From positions 3,658,001 to 3,722,000 of the forward strand of contig NZ_CP034328.1 in the NCBI RefSeq assembly GCF_003940805.1: a DNA stretch of 64,000 bases. The letters are read 5' to 3'. The DNA is from Tabrizicola piscis. Its GTDB lineage: Bacteria > Pseudomonadota > Alphaproteobacteria > Rhodobacterales > Rhodobacteraceae. The notes below the pieces were generated by a model, which was not told where the DNA came from, did not search any database, and saw only the letters and a program-made list of their open reading frames with translations. Position numbers and translations under genes: made by a program. Position 1 is the stretch's first letter. Each line of letters begins with the position of its first letter. Positions 53,301-62,705 of the stretch are shown one piece after another.

Positions 53301-53681
53301 GATTGCCTTGCCCTGCGGGATTGGCTGGTCCAGCAGGACCCCAGCAATGTCGGCTGGTACCGCAGCCTTGCCACCAGTTACGAACGCGTGTCCCTGATGC
53401 TGGCCGAGATTGGCGAGATGCAGTCCGCTTTGGATAATCAGGAAATGAGCCTCACGATCATGCGAGATCTGTCGGCGGCCTATCCTGATGACGTGTGGTT
53501 CCGCCTTGATCTCGTGCGCGCGCTGGATCTCAAGGCGGTCCTTCTGCAGGACCCGACCGAGGTGAACCAAGAGGCTCTCGCTATCCTGGAAGAGATGTAT
53601 GCCATGGGCACCTTACCGCAGGACTATGTGGAATGGATCCCGGCGTTCCGTCGTGCTTTGGGGATGCCCACGGAATTCTGA
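50322..53681 (+). CDS. Exported caspase-like protein with a long TPR array
   Basis: It has 1119 residues from the ATG at 50322; the ATG at 50310 is four codons upstream. A signal peptide (MMRRVVLGLFVWLGLVTAALA) precedes a caspase p20-like domain (about 22-260). The catalytic His is in LLFFAGHGVALDG and the Cys in VLLDACRDDPF. From about residue 380 to the end there is a series of roughly 50-residue repeats (for example LSVSYERIGDMLVANGDPDA and DLSVTFERIGDINALRGD), related to kinesin-light-chain-type TPRs. Peptidase and scaffold function are inferred. It is followed by a terminator. Confidence 0.85.
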   Translation: MMRRVVLGLFVWLGLVTAALAEKRVALVLAAEDYSLIRPLTNPANDARAMEDLLEKLDFEVFVETDRDLRRMRRALDDFKEDAAGADVALLFFAGHGVALDGVNYLLPTDADGSSPEALAATALPLSEAQEVLRAVAPVAIVLLDACRDDPFAGGVADGRSAGALDDAEPVPAGTPTPGLGRIGRADGVVFAFAAAPNETASDGDEENSPFTAALVRHFSTAGVELKTALTLVQQDVYDRSRGKQLPYIESGLPKPIFFIDEGVLPERDQLLIAMADLTPDLRAEVETLAAERGLPLAPLYAALLSADLGDQTPEERARLLLEAALGYEQFQTELQRFQSDDPRVADLRVKAEEQLTLGAFDAARSLLTEAAEIDATARTSIRETYVSRTLSEAATHMLNANAARTDLRYDLAIADLGKAVTLYGEIEGEALDRDTQFNYMLALTDLGELQLVAGNTRAALDAFTRRSQYAQARVEADPTDVGWVRELVWSLNSVGNVLQQQGFLKEAEAAYSSALEFSDWQADQMPDDPDLMRDGQVARNKVGEIRFANNDFTGALQAHKDALAMAEALLAQDPGSITYRRDVAFTQERLGDVLVAMGDKAGASAAFAVSLEITEALAAEYPGDETIRRDLSVSYERIGDMLVANGDPDAGLESYGLALAIREELAALDPDNKLRQRDLSVTFERIGDINALRGDIDSALLAHQAAVAIRENLAALDPTNMLWQRDLSVSHERLGDTYFNQNDFASALAAQERARSLREGIVALDPQNLPRQRDLGVALEKIGDVRAAMGDRAGAMQMHTEALALRRSVVAADPTVLQYKRDVTLSLTKLAELYTGDGNAAEAEPLIAESVALRFEMVGATPDEVFALRDLSIAQNEHAASLMDLGRFDEALIVGQQSLQTVDRLLQIAPDVPDHIHDHLVTLNRLGDAQVALGDNAAAVGTFGTMVAVGSRLLDIDSFSTTWASDLAVALGRLGDAQAATGDARAALKSQQDCLALRDWLVQQDPSNVGWYRSLATSYERVSLMLAEIGEMQSALDNQEMSLTIMRDLSAAYPDDVWFRLDLVRALDLKAVLLQDPTEVNQEALAILEEMYAMGTLPQDYVEWIPAFRRALGMPTEF

Positions 53682-53694
53682 CCGGGGACAGTCC

Positions 53695-53733
53695 GCCGTC
53701 GGGTGGGGCAGGGCTTGGCAACCCGACGGCTTT
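53695..53733 (+). terminator. Terminator after the caspase-TPR gene
   Basis: GCCGTCGGGT (53695-53704) pairs perfectly with ACCCGACGGC (53721-53730), 16-base loop, then TTT. The long loop is unusual. It separates the caspase gene from the YfgM-like gene. Confidence 0.72.
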
Positions 53734-53807
53734 GCCTGTAAGACGGGGACAACAGAAGACAAAGGTCAGGGCCCCGGCACCGCGGCCAAAGCACAGGAAC
53801 CACGTCG

Positions 53808-54464
53808 TTGAGCAATCCCGACAGTTTCATCGAGGAAGTCACCGAAGAGGTGCGGCGCGATCGGCTGTTCGGGCTGTTTCGCAAATACGGCTGGATCGGT
53901 GGCGTTTTGGTCGTGGCCGTGGTCGGTGGTGCAGCCTGGACCGAATGGTCAAAGTCCCGTGCCGAAGCGCGGGCCGAGGCATTTGGCGATGCGATCATCG
54001 ACGCGCTTGACCAGGGCACACCGGAAGAACGCCGCGCCGCCTTGTCCGCCATCCCGACCGATGGGGAACAAGCGGCCCTGCTGCAGCTGATCCTCGCCTC
54101 GGACCCCGACGAAGACCGCGCCGCAACGCTTGCGGCCCTCGATGTGGTGGTGGCCAATACCACGCTGTCGCCAGGGTACCGCGACCTTGCCGTTCTGCGC
54201 CGGGTACTGGTCGCCGGGGCCGATACGCCGCTGGCAGACCGCCGTACGGCGCTTCAGTCCATCGCCGTGCCGGGCCGGCCCTACCGCGCCCTGGCCGAGG
54301 AAATGCTGGCCTATCTTCTGATCGAAGAGGGCAAGAATGACGAAGCCATCGCTGCGATGACCACCCTGATGCAAGACCAGGAAGCGTCGGGCGCACTGCG
54401 GGCGCGGCTGGGACAGATGGTAGTGGCGCTTGGTGGTACAGTGCCGCAAAGCACCTCGGGCTAA
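53808..54464 (+). CDS. YfgM-like membrane-anchored TPR protein
   Basis: It has 218 residues starting with TTG (AGGAA about 8 nt upstream). A cytoplasmic N-terminus (SFIEEVTEEVRRDRLFGLF) leads to one membrane helix (28-46) and a periplasmic TPR-like part (EEMLAYLLIEEGKNDEAIAA). This is the YfgM arrangement; YfgM sits between the SecYEG translocon and periplasmic chaperones and, as here, precedes BamB and Der in many genomes. Confident as YfgM-like. Confidence 0.8.
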   Translation: MSNPDSFIEEVTEEVRRDRLFGLFRKYGWIGGVLVVAVVGGAAWTEWSKSRAEARAEAFGDAIIDALDQGTPEERRAALSAIPTDGEQAALLQLILASDPDEDRAATLAALDVVVANTTLSPGYRDLAVLRRVLVAGADTPLADRRTALQSIAVPGRPYRALAEEMLAYLLIEEGKNDEAIAAMTTLMQDQEASGALRARLGQMVVALGGTVPQSTSG

Positions 54465-54509
54465 GCGACGTGCGATGATGGTGCAACGGAAGGGCTTCAG
54501 GTGGCAGGC

Positions 54510-55868
54510 ATGACGATCCGGCAAACAGCAGGCAGGGTGATTGCAGGCGTGGGGCTTCTGGCGCTTCTGGCGGCCTGTGCCGAACGCGAGGTGATCTTGC
54601 AAGGGGAACGCTTCCCGGTCCGGGCCGATCTGGACGCAAGCATCCCGGTCGAAGGCCAACCCGCCCCGACCGCCCCCGCCGAAGCGGAAAACCAAAGCCA
54701 AGCGATTTCCCTTCCCGGCCAGACCAACTCTTCGGACTGGACACACCGTGCAGGCAATTCCCGGCACCTGATGCCGCATTCGGCCCTCAGCCCCGCCCCG
54801 TCACGGATCTGGACCGCGACCATCGGGTCGGGCAGCAGCCGCAAGAACCGCATCGTCGCCGCTCCTGTGGTGTCGGGCGGGCGAATCTTCACGATGGACG
54901 CGGGTGCAATGGTCGCGGCCACGTCGACGGGGGGGCAGGTCGTCTGGACCGCTGACCTGACGGCAGACTTTGATGTGGGCGGTGGCGTATCTGGCGGCGG
55001 GCTTGCCGTGGGCGGTGACCGGCTGTTCGTCACCACCGGCTTTGGCGAGGTTGTGGCACTGGATACCGCCTCGGGCCGGATTCTGTGGCGGCAGCGTGTG
55101 GATGCACCGGTGTCTGGCGCCCCCGCAACCGATGGCGAGGCTGTCTATGTCAGCGGTCGCGACGGGTCGGCCTGGGCGATTTCGGCAGCGAACGGCAAGG
55201 TGATCTGGCGCGTGGTCGGCACTCCCGGCACTGCAGGTTATGTTGGCACCGCCGCCCCCACAGTTGGCGACCGCGCGGTGATCTTCCCGACCAGCGCGGG
55301 CGATCTGATGGCCGTTCTCAAGATCGGCGGCGGCACCAAGATCTGGCAGGCCTCGCTGGCGGGCAAGCGGCTGGGCCGCGCCTATGCCTTCACCGCTGAC
55401 GTGACGGGCGATGCCGTGATCGACGGCAAAGTGCTTTACGCAGGCTCTGCCGCGGGCCGCACCGTCGCGATGTCGGCCTCCTCGGGTGAGCGGATCTGGT
55501 CGGCGGGCGAAGGCGCGCTTGGCCCGGTGGCTGTTGGCGGCGGGTCGCTGTTCCTGGTCAATGACCAGGCCGAACTTGTCCGGCTCGACGCGTCTACGGG
55601 CGAGGTGATCTGGGCTGTCGAGATGCCGTATTACACCAAAGACAAGATCAAGCGGCGCAAGGCGATCTATGCCCATTACGGTCCCGTGCTTGCGGGCGGG
55701 CGGATCATGGTCGTGTCTTCGGACGGGCTTCTGCGCGCCTTTGATCCGACCGATGGCAGACTGACCCACACCGCCGAAATCCCGGATGGCGCGGCAGCGC
55801 AGCCTGCGGTGGCGGGCGGGGTTCTCTATGTGGTGGGCGGCAACGGGCAACTTCACGCTTTCCGCTAG
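54510..55868 (+). CDS. bamB: BamB-like PQQ-repeat lipoprotein
   Basis: It has 452 residues from the ATG at 54510, with a GTG at 54501 as an alternative. The lipobox LLALLAAC puts the Cys at residue 23, so it is a lipoprotein of the outer membrane, part of the BAM beta-barrel assembly machine. The C-terminal 350 residues form an eight-bladed propeller with PQQ-like repeats (VVALDTASGRILWRQRV, AWAISAANGKVIWRVVG, LVRLDASTGEVIWAVEM). A linker of about 60 residues is rich in Pro/Ala. Placed between YfgM-like and der as in many proteobacteria. Confidence 0.88.
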   Translation: MTIRQTAGRVIAGVGLLALLAACAEREVILQGERFPVRADLDASIPVEGQPAPTAPAEAENQSQAISLPGQTNSSDWTHRAGNSRHLMPHSALSPAPSRIWTATIGSGSSRKNRIVAAPVVSGGRIFTMDAGAMVAATSTGGQVVWTADLTADFDVGGGVSGGGLAVGGDRLFVTTGFGEVVALDTASGRILWRQRVDAPVSGAPATDGEAVYVSGRDGSAWAISAANGKVIWRVVGTPGTAGYVGTAAPTVGDRAVIFPTSAGDLMAVLKIGGGTKIWQASLAGKRLGRAYAFTADVTGDAVIDGKVLYAGSAAGRTVAMSASSGERIWSAGEGALGPVAVGGGSLFLVNDQAELVRLDASTGEVIWAVEMPYYTKDKIKRRKAIYAHYGPVLAGGRIMVVSSDGLLRAFDPTDGRLTHTAEIPDGAAAQPAVAGGVLYVVGGNGQLHAFR

Positions 55869-55916
55869 GGTGTAACCCGTGTATGGCAACCGCTTCGCCA
55901 TTGCCGGACCAGAACC

Positions 55917-57398
55917 ATGAGCTTTACCCTCGCCATCGTGGGCCGCCCCAATGTGGGCAAGTCGACCCTCTTCAACCGCCTTGTCGGGCGCAAGCTCGCG
56001 CTGGTCGATGACCAGCCCGGCGTGACCCGCGACCTGCGCGAAGGGGATGCCAAGCTGTTCGACATGCGCTTCACCGTGATTGACACGGCAGGGCTTGAGG
56101 AAGTCACCGATGACAGCCTGCAAGGCCGGATGCGCCGCCTGACCGAACGCGCGGTGGAAATGGCCGATGCCTGCCTGTTCGTGATCGACGGTCGCGTCGG
56201 CGTGACCCCGACGGATGAGGTTTTCGCCGACATCCTGCGCAAGAAGAACGCCCGCGTGTTCCTTGCGGTCAACAAGGCCGAAGGCAAGGCCGGCGATTCC
56301 GGCGCGTTGGAGGCCTATTCGCTTGGCCTTGGCGAACCGATCCGCATCTCCGCCGAACATGGCGAAGGGATGGATGACCTCTACCGCGAGCTGAAACCCC
56401 TGGAGGGTGAGTTTGCCGAGCGTGAGGCCGAGAATGCCCCGCTGGTTGACCTTGACCTGTCCGAGGAAGAGGCGGAACTGGACGCGGATGAAACCGCCCA
56501 CTACCCGACCGCAAAAAAGCCGCTGCAAATCGCGGTGATAGGGCGGCCAAATGCTGGAAAATCCACCCTTATCAACAAGATCCTTGGCTACGACCGTCTG
56601 CTGACCGGACCCGAAGCCGGGATCACCCGCGACGCCATCTCGGTCCGTGCCGACTGGCAAGGCACCCCGATCCGGATCTTTGACACCGCCGGCATGCGCA
56701 AGAAAGCTCGGATCACCGAAAAGCTGGAAAAGCTGTCCGTCTCGGACGGCATCCGCGCCGTGCGCTTTGCGGAAGTGGTGGTGGTGCTTCTCGACGTCGA
56801 AATCCCGTTCGAAGTGCAGGATCTGCGCATTGCCGACTTCGCGGAAACCGAAGGCCGGGCGGTCGTGGTGGCGGTGAACAAGTGGGATCTTGAGGACGAA
56901 AAACAGGGCAAGCTGGCCGAACTCAAGGAAATGTTCGACCGCCTGCTGCCGCAACTGCGCGGGGCACCGCTGGTCACTGTGTCGGCCAAGACGGGCAGGG
57001 GATTGGACCGCCTGCACGACGCCATCCGCAAGGCCCATGACGTCTGGAACCGCCGCATCCCGACCGCGCGCCTGAACACCTGGCTGGGCGCCATGACCGA
57101 AGCGCACCCGCCACCGGCCCCAGGCGGCCATCGGATCAAGCTGCGATACATGACGCAGGCCAAGACCCGGCCCCCGGGCTTTGTCATCATGTGCTCACGC
57201 CCGGATGAACTGGCCGACAGCTACAAACGCTATCTGGTCAACGGCTTGCGCGAACATTTCGACATGCCCGGCACGCCGATCCGGCTGTTCTTCCGCAGCC
57301 AGTCGACGAAGAATCCGTTCAAGGACCAGAAATTCCACACGCCCTCCCGCCTGCGCAAGCACATGGACGGCAAGGCCGGGATCAGCCCCAAACGCTGA
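55917..57398 (+). CDS. der: Ribosome-assembly GTPase Der (EngA)
   Basis: It has 493 residues. Two tandem GTPase domains, each with P-loop (GRPNVGKST near residue 8 and GRPNAGKST near residue 211), switch II (DTAGLEE and [11 protein letters not shown]) and the NKxD-type motif (NKAE, NKWD). A KH-like domain ends the protein ([16 protein letters not shown]). Essential for 50S subunit maturation. No Shine-Dalgarno is apparent before the ATG. Confidence 0.96.
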   Translation: MSFTLAIVGRPNVGKSTLFNRLVGRKLALVDDQPGVTRDLREGDAKLFDMRFTVIDTAGLEEVTDDSLQGRMRRLTERAVEMADACLFVIDGRVGVTPTDEVFADILRKKNARVFLAVNKAEGKAGDSGALEAYSLGLGEPIRISAEHGEGMDDLYRELKPLEGEFAEREAENAPLVDLDLSEEEAELDADETAHYPTAKKPLQIAVIGRPNAGKSTLINKILGYDRLLTGPEAGITRDAISVRADWQGTPIRIFDTAGMRKKARITEKLEKLSVSDGIRAVRFAEVVVVLLDVEIPFEVQDLRIADFAETEGRAVVVAVNKWDLEDEKQGKLAELKEMFDRLLPQLRGAPLVTVSAKTGRGLDRLHDAIRKAHDVWNRRIPTARLNTWLGAMTEAHPPPAPGGHRIKLRYMTQAKTRPPGFVIMCSRPDELADSYKRYLVNGLREHFDMPGTPIRLFFRSQSTKNPFKDQKFHTPSRLRKHMDGKAGISPKR

Positions 57399-57424
57399 TC
57401 ACGTTCCCCGAACGCTCATCATTC

Positions 57425-57470
57425 GACTTCGTCTCCTCCCCGCGACCCGCCCGCGAGGAGTGACGAAGTC
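57425..57470. terminator. Long bidirectional hairpin between der and the TspO-like gene
   Basis: GACTTCGT (57425-57432) pairs with ACGAAGTC (57463-57470) and CTCCTC (57433-57438) with GAGGAG (57455-57460), with a two-base bulge. The right arm reaches the stop codon of the convergent TspO-like gene, so it can act in both directions. Confidence 0.62.
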
Positions 57471-58182
57471 ATCGACGAGCCACCCGAGGCACCTGCCAAA
57501 GCGTGACAGCCATCACCGCAATTCCTGACGCAGCCAGCACCGCAACCGTCAGGTTCGCCGATGCGTTGGCGACGATCACGCCGACCAGCGCCCAGATCAC
57601 GGTCAGCCCGTAGACCGGCATTGCCGGGCGGCGCATCTGCACGGTCACGGCGATCCCCAGAACCAAGGCCAGCATCGCAGCGGCCGATCCCGTATCGCTC
57701 AGCCAGCCATACCCGGCGACAAGGACACCCGTTGAAACGGCCGAGGCCGCCGAAAGCCAGCCCGCAAAAATTGCCGTCGGGCCGGACAGCATCCAGCGGT
57801 CTACCCCCGGATCAGCGCGCAGGAAGGCAAGGATCGCCCCCGCCGCCATGATCCAGATCGTGACCGTTCCCCAGATTGCACTGACCCCGGCAATCCACAA
57901 CCAGACTGCGCCCACGCCCACCGCCACCGTCAGCGGCAGGCGCACTGCATCCCACGCCGGGTTTTCGGCGCGCTTCCACAGGCCATAGACCGCATGGGCG
58001 ATCAGCCACAGGTAAATGACGCTCCAGATCGAAAAAGCATAGCCCGCCGGCTGGATCGACGGCCGCTCGATCGGCACCGGGAACATCCCCGGGTCATAGC
58101 CGGTGAAGGGCGGCGTTATGAACGGGGCGATGCCAAAGGCGATGGTGGCGATCAGCAGGATCAGGGCTTTTGTTTTCATCAT
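57469..58182 (-). CDS. TspO/MBR-like membrane protein
   Basis: It has 237 residues from the ATG at 58182. Six to seven hydrophobic segments, with PSIQPAGYAFSIWSVIYLWL and NPAWDAVRLPLTVAV near the N-terminus and VWLWIAGVSAIWGTVTIWIM in the centre, resemble tryptophan-rich sensory/TspO-type proteins, though the protein is longer than classic TspO. Possible porphyrin or lipid binding. Follows serS by 26 bases on the same strand. Confidence 0.65.
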   Translation of the reverse strand: MMKTKALILLIATIAFGIAPFITPPFTGYDPGMFPVPIERPSIQPAGYAFSIWSVIYLWLIAHAVYGLWKRAENPAWDAVRLPLTVAVGVGAVWLWIAGVSAIWGTVTIWIMAAGAILAFLRADPGVDRWMLSGPTAIFAGWLSAASAVSTGVLVAGYGWLSDTGSAAAMLALVLGIAVTVQMRRPAMPVYGLTVIWALVGVIVANASANLTVAVLAASGIAVMAVTLWQVPRVARR

Positions 58183-58208
58183 GCTGGTTATACGCGCCTT
58201 TCGCCTGA

Positions 58209-59498
58209 TCAGACCAGTTGCCCTTCGGCTGTGATCCTTGACTTGCCGCCCAGATAGGGGACCAGCGCCTCGGGCAGGGTAACCGACCCATCCGCCTGCT
58301 GGCCGTTTTCCAGAACGGCAATCAGACAACGCCCAACGGCCAAACCGGATCCATTCAGTGTCGCCACAAATTCCGGTTTTCCGCCCGCAGGCCGATAGCG
58401 CGCATTCATCCGCCGGGCCTGGAACTGGCCACAGGTCGAGACCGAGGAAATCTCGCGGTAGGTGTTCTGCCCGGGCAGCCAGACCTCAAGATCATGGGTC
58501 TTCTGCGCGCCGAATCCCATGTCGCCGGTGCAAAGAACGATGGTGCGATAGGGCAGGCCCAGCCGCTCCAGCACCGCTTCGGCGCATTTCGTCATGCGGT
58601 CGTGTTCGGCAAGGGCAGTTTCGGGGGTGCAGATCGTCACCATCTCCACCTTCTCGAACTGGTGCTGGCGCAGCATGCCGGTGGTGTCCTTGCCCGCCGA
58701 CCCGGCTTCGGACCGGAAGCAATGGGTATGCGCCGTCAGCCGGATCGGCAGCGCGCCCTCATCCAGAATGTCGCCCGCGACCGAGTTGGTCAGCGTCACC
58801 TCGGACGTGGGGATCAGCCACCAGCCATTGGTGGTCTGATAGCTGTCTTCGGCGAATTTCGGCAGCTGGTTGGTGCCGAACATGGCGTCCTCTTTCACCA
58901 AAACCGGAGTCCAGGTTTCGGCCAGCCCGTGTTCGGTGGTGTGCAGGTCCAGCATGAACTGCGCCAGCCCCCGGTGCACCCGGGCAACAGCGCCGCGCAA
59001 CACCACAAAGCGGCTGCCCGACAGCTTGGCCGCCGTGGGGAAATCAAGTCCCGGCTTGGCGGCCGGAATGTCGAAATGTTCCAAGGGCTTGAAATCCAAC
59101 GCCCGGGGGGTGCCCCAGCGGCGGACTTCGACATTCGCGGTTTCATCCGGGCCGTCAGGCACTTCGGCAAGCGGCAGGTTGGGAATGGTCGCCAGCGCAT
59201 TGCGCAGCCGGGCATCCTCGGCCCCCGCCTCATCCGTCAGCCTTGCGCCCTCGGCCTTCTTCTCGGCCACCAGCGCCCGCAGGCGTTCAAATTCGGCGTC
59301 ATCGCCACGCGCCTTGGCCGCGCCCACGTCCTTTGAGGCCGCATTCTGCGCCGCTGCGGCAGTCTCGGCGGCAAGGATCTTCGCCCGCCGCGCCTCGTCA
59401 ATCGCAAGGAGCTCAGCCGACATCGGCGCCACGCCACGACGCGACAGCGCCGCATCGAAAGCGGCGGGATTTTCGCGGATGAAACGGATGTCGTGCAT
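58209..59498 (-). CDS. serS: Seryl-tRNA synthetase
   Basis: It has 429 residues from the ATG at 59498. The N-terminal helical hairpin that contacts tRNA (about 30-100) is rich in Ala/Glu/Arg. Class II motif 2 is [20 protein letters not shown] with FEKVE, preceded by the TSEVTLTN serine-site region; motif 3 is [17 protein letters not shown]. Essential enzyme charging tRNA-Ser. A GC-rich upstream region (59499-59700) separates it from yajC. Confidence 0.97.
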   Translation of the reverse strand: MHDIRFIRENPAAFDAALSRRGVAPMSAELLAIDEARRAKILAAETAAAAQNAASKDVGAAKARGDDAEFERLRALVAEKKAEGARLTDEAGAEDARLRNALATIPNLPLAEVPDGPDETANVEVRRWGTPRALDFKPLEHFDIPAAKPGLDFPTAAKLSGSRFVVLRGAVARVHRGLAQFMLDLHTTEHGLAETWTPVLVKEDAMFGTNQLPKFAEDSYQTTNGWWLIPTSEVTLTNSVAGDILDEGALPIRLTAHTHCFRSEAGSAGKDTTGMLRQHQFEKVEMVTICTPETALAEHDRMTKCAEAVLERLGLPYRTIVLCTGDMGFGAQKTHDLEVWLPGQNTYREISSVSTCGQFQARRMNARYRPAGGKPEFVATLNGSGLAVGRCLIAVLENGQQADGSVTLPEALVPYLGGKSRITAEGQLV

Positions 59499-59700
59499 GG
59501 CCTTGCCTCGTGTTCTGCAACTGCAAGCGTCATATGCCCGATATCGGGGCAGGGGGAAAGGTGTCGGCGGGCGGGATAAGTCGTTCAGCCTCTGGCAAAG
59601 CGCCGCGAAAGGCCTTACATCACCGGGCAATCGCAGGGTAAAGCCCCGCGAATGACCTCGCTTCGCTGGCCCAAGGCTGGCCCTGCCGGAAAGGATGCCC

Positions 59701-60030
59701 ATGTTCGTGACACCCGCCTTCGCCCAAGCCGCCGGTTCCCCCTCGACCGGGGCCGCCTTCGCGCAGTTCCTGCCGATCATCCTGATCTTCGTGATCTTCT
59801 ACTTCCTGCTGATCCGTCCGCAGCAAAAGAAGATGAAGGAACACCGTGCGATGATCGAAGCCCTGCGCCGTGGCGATCAGGTCGTCACTTCGGGCGGGAT
59901 CGTCGGCAAGGTGTCCAAGGTCCAGGAAGACGGCATGGTCGAGGTTGAGATTGCCGATGGCGTCAAGGTCAAGGTGATCAAGCACACGATCGGCCAGGTC
60001 CTCAACAAGACCGAACCGGCCGCGGGCTAA
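59701..60030 (+). CDS. yajC: Sec accessory protein YajC
   Basis: It has 109 residues from the ATG at 59701 with GGAAAGGATG upstream; an ATG two codons earlier is also present. One membrane helix (about 24-40) is followed by [34 protein letters not shown] and [12 protein letters not shown], the family's pattern. It precedes secD and secF. Confidence 0.94.
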   Translation: MFVTPAFAQAAGSPSTGAAFAQFLPIILIFVIFYFLLIRPQQKKMKEHRAMIEALRRGDQVVTSGGIVGKVSKVQEDGMVEVEIADGVKVKVIKHTIGQVLNKTEPAAG

Positions 60031-60040
60031 GGGTCATCGC

Positions 60041-61708
60041 ATGAAACCGCTGGCGCTGTGGAAGCGTGTCCTGATCCTGCTCGTTTGCGCCTGGGGTTTG
60101 ATTGGCGCCGCTCCGAACCTGTTTTACGGTCAGGTCGAACGGCATAACGACGCCGCAGCCGCGATCGAGGCTGCAGGCGGTACCGCCTCGCCGGAACAGA
60201 CCGCCGCTCTGGCCGAATGGCCGGAGTTCCTGCCCTCGTCGCTGGTCAACCTTGGCCTCGATCTGCGCGGCGGCGCGCATCTTCTGGCCGAAGTGTCGGT
60301 CGAAGACGTCTACAAGACCCGGATCGACGCGATGTGGCCCGAAGTGCGCGATGTCCTGCGCGACCTGCGTGATCAGGTGGGCAGCATCCGCCGTGCCCCA
60401 TCGCCCGATGGTGTGCTGCGTGTGACCATCTCCAACCCCGCAGGCATGGCCGCAGCGCTTGAGGCCGTGCGCGGTCTTGGCAGCTCGGTCGTCACCTTGA
60501 CCGGGGTCGGCCAAAGCACCATCGAGGTCACTGCCGAAGGCGAAGACATCGTCGTCCAGCTGTCCGAGGCGGAAAAGCAGGCCACTGACGACCGCACCTT
60601 GCAGCAATCGCTGGAAATCATCCGCCGCCGGGTAGATGAAGTTGGCACGCGCGAACCCACGATCCAGCGTCAGGGCGAAAACCGCATCCTGATCCAGGTC
60701 CCCGGCATCGGCTCCGCGGCCGAGCTGAAGGCCCTGATCGGCACGACGGCACAACTGACCTTCAACGCCGTTGTCAGCCGCACGACCGATGTCGGTGCCG
60801 ACCCCGGCCCGCGCAACCGTCTGTTGCCGTCGATCGACGAACAGGGTGTCTACTATATCGTCGAAGAAACCCCCGTGGTCTCGGGCGAAGAACTGGTGGA
60901 TGCCCAACCCTCGTTCGACCAGAACGGTCGTCCCGCCGTCAGCTTCCGCTTTGACACGACCGGCGCGCGCAAGTTCGGGGATTACACCGCCGCCAACATC
61001 GGCGCCCCCTTCGCCATCATTCTGGATGACGAGGTGATTTCAGCCCCCGTGATCCAAAGCCACATCCCCGGCGGGTCGGGCATCATCACTGGCAGTTTCT
61101 CGGTCGAAGACAGCACCCAGCTTGCGGTCCTGCTGCGCGCAGGTGCCCTGCCAGCCAAGATGGACTTTCTTGAGGAACGCACGATCGGCCCGGAACTGGG
61201 GGCCGACAGCATCGAGGCGGGCAAGGTCGCGGCGATGGTCGCGGGCGTGGCCGTTGCTGTCTACATGGTCGCCAGCTACGGCCTTTTCGGGCTCTTCGCC
61301 AATATCGCTTTGGGCATCAACATCGCGCTGATCTTTGCGGCGCTGTCGGCCGTCGGGGGCACTCTGACCCTTCCCGGCATCGCCGGTATCGTGCTGACCA
61401 TCGGTATGGCAGTCGATGCCAACGTGCTGGTGTTCGAACGTATCCGGGAAGAGTTGCGGGTCAACAAAAGCCCGGCCCGGGCAATCGAACTTGGCTATGA
61501 ACGCGCGCTCAGCGCGATCATTGACGCCAACATCACCACATTCATCACCGCGACCGTGCTGTTCACCGTGGGGGCTGGCCCCGTACGCGGCTTTGCCATC
61601 ACGCTGGGCATCGGCATCATCACCTCGGTCTTCACGGCGCTGTTCGTGACGCGGGTCATTGTTGAAATCTGGTATCGCTGGCGCAAGCCGGCCACCGTCG
61701 CGGTGTAA
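60041..61708 (+). CDS. secD: Protein translocase subunit SecD
   Basis: It has 555 residues. It has an N-terminal helix, then the large periplasmic domain (NLGLDLRGGAHLLAEVS, TREPTIQRQGENRILIQVPG) and five C-terminal helices with GTLTLPGIAGIVLTIGMAVD and ANVLVFERIREELR. Powers preprotein release at the Sec translocon with SecF. Starts ten bases after the yajC stop. Confidence 0.97.
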   Translation: MKPLALWKRVLILLVCAWGLIGAAPNLFYGQVERHNDAAAAIEAAGGTASPEQTAALAEWPEFLPSSLVNLGLDLRGGAHLLAEVSVEDVYKTRIDAMWPEVRDVLRDLRDQVGSIRRAPSPDGVLRVTISNPAGMAAALEAVRGLGSSVVTLTGVGQSTIEVTAEGEDIVVQLSEAEKQATDDRTLQQSLEIIRRRVDEVGTREPTIQRQGENRILIQVPGIGSAAELKALIGTTAQLTFNAVVSRTTDVGADPGPRNRLLPSIDEQGVYYIVEETPVVSGEELVDAQPSFDQNGRPAVSFRFDTTGARKFGDYTAANIGAPFAIILDDEVISAPVIQSHIPGGSGIITGSFSVEDSTQLAVLLRAGALPAKMDFLEERTIGPELGADSIEAGKVAAMVAGVAVAVYMVASYGLFGLFANIALGINIALIFAALSAVGGTLTLPGIAGIVLTIGMAVDANVLVFERIREELRVNKSPARAIELGYERALSAIIDANITTFITATVLFTVGAGPVRGFAITLGIGIITSVFTALFVTRVIVEIWYRWRKPATVAV

Positions 61709-61718
61709 GGGAAAGATC

Positions 61719-62690
61719 ATGGCCTGGCGTTTCCGACTTGCCCCTGAAAAGACCAATGTCGACTTCTTCAAGTACCAGTGGCTGACCTTTGGCGGCTCGA
61801 TGATGCTGACCGTTGTCGCCATCGTTGCCTGGGCGGTGATGGGCCTGAACTTTGGCATCGATTTCCGCGGCGGCACCACCATCCGCACCGAGGCGTCCGA
61901 ACCCGTCAACGTCGCCGCCTACCGTGAGGCCCTCACTGCGCTGGACCTTGGTGATGTTGCGATCACCGAAGTGTTCGACCCGTCTTTCGCCGAAAACCAG
62001 TTCGTTGCCCAAGTGCGGATTTCCCCGCAGGACGGCCAGGAAGCGGTGACGCCAGAGACGATCCTTCTGGTGGAAGAGCAACTGCGCACCATCGCCCCGT
62101 CGATCACCTTCCCGTCCGTTGAATCGGTCGGCCCCAAGGTGTCGGGCGAGTTGATCTGGAAGGCCATCGCCGCGATGGTGGCGGCCAGCTTGGGGATCAT
62201 GGTCTATATCTGGCTGCGGTTCGAATGGCAGTACGCATTGGGCAGCGTCATCGCGCTGATCCATGACATCTTCATCACGATCGGGGTCTTCGCGATCTTC
62301 CAGTTGAAGTTCGACCTGACCATCGTCGCGGCCTTGCTGACGATCCTAGGTTATTCGATCAACGACACCGTCGTCGTCTTTGACCGGCTGCGCGAGAACC
62401 TGTTGAAATACAAGACCATGCCCTTGCGGGATGTGATGAACCTGTCGGTCAACGAAACCCTCAGCCGGACGCTGATGACCTCGGTCACGACGCTGGTAGC
62501 CCTTGGCGCGATGCTGATCTACGGCGGCGACGTGATCCGGGGCTTTGCCTTTGCCATTTTCTTCGGCGTCGTCCTTGGGACCTATTCCTCGGTCTTCGTC
62601 GCCAAGAACCTCGTGCTTTTCATCGGGCTTGACCGCGGTGACAAGCCGAAGGCGCCGGGCAAAAGCGAATTTTCCAACGTCGAAGCCTGA
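61719..62690 (+). CDS. secF: Protein translocase subunit SecF
   Basis: It has 323 residues from the ATG at 61719. LNFGIDFRGGTTIRTEASEP in the periplasmic part, then LTILGYSINDTVVVFDRLRE, the SecF signature in helix 4. Partner of SecD, ten bases downstream of its stop. Confidence 0.97.
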   Translation: MAWRFRLAPEKTNVDFFKYQWLTFGGSMMLTVVAIVAWAVMGLNFGIDFRGGTTIRTEASEPVNVAAYREALTALDLGDVAITEVFDPSFAENQFVAQVRISPQDGQEAVTPETILLVEEQLRTIAPSITFPSVESVGPKVSGELIWKAIAAMVAASLGIMVYIWLRFEWQYALGSVIALIHDIFITIGVFAIFQLKFDLTIVAALLTILGYSINDTVVVFDRLRENLLKYKTMPLRDVMNLSVNETLSRTLMTSVTTLVALGAMLIYGGDVIRGFAFAIFFGVVLGTYSSVFVAKNLVLFIGLDRGDKPKAPGKSEFSNVEA

Positions 62691-62705
62691 CCGGGCGGAC
62701 TTGTC

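Noticed and set aside
50664..53570. A 968-codon minus-strand frame inside the caspase-TPR gene
   Set aside because: It is the mirror of the repeat array; the plus strand has signal peptide, catalytic motifs and repeats, while this translation shows no recognisable family.
54801..57131. A 776-codon minus-strand frame opposite bamB and der
   Set aside because: Antisense to two clearly real genes; composition is typical of a shadow.
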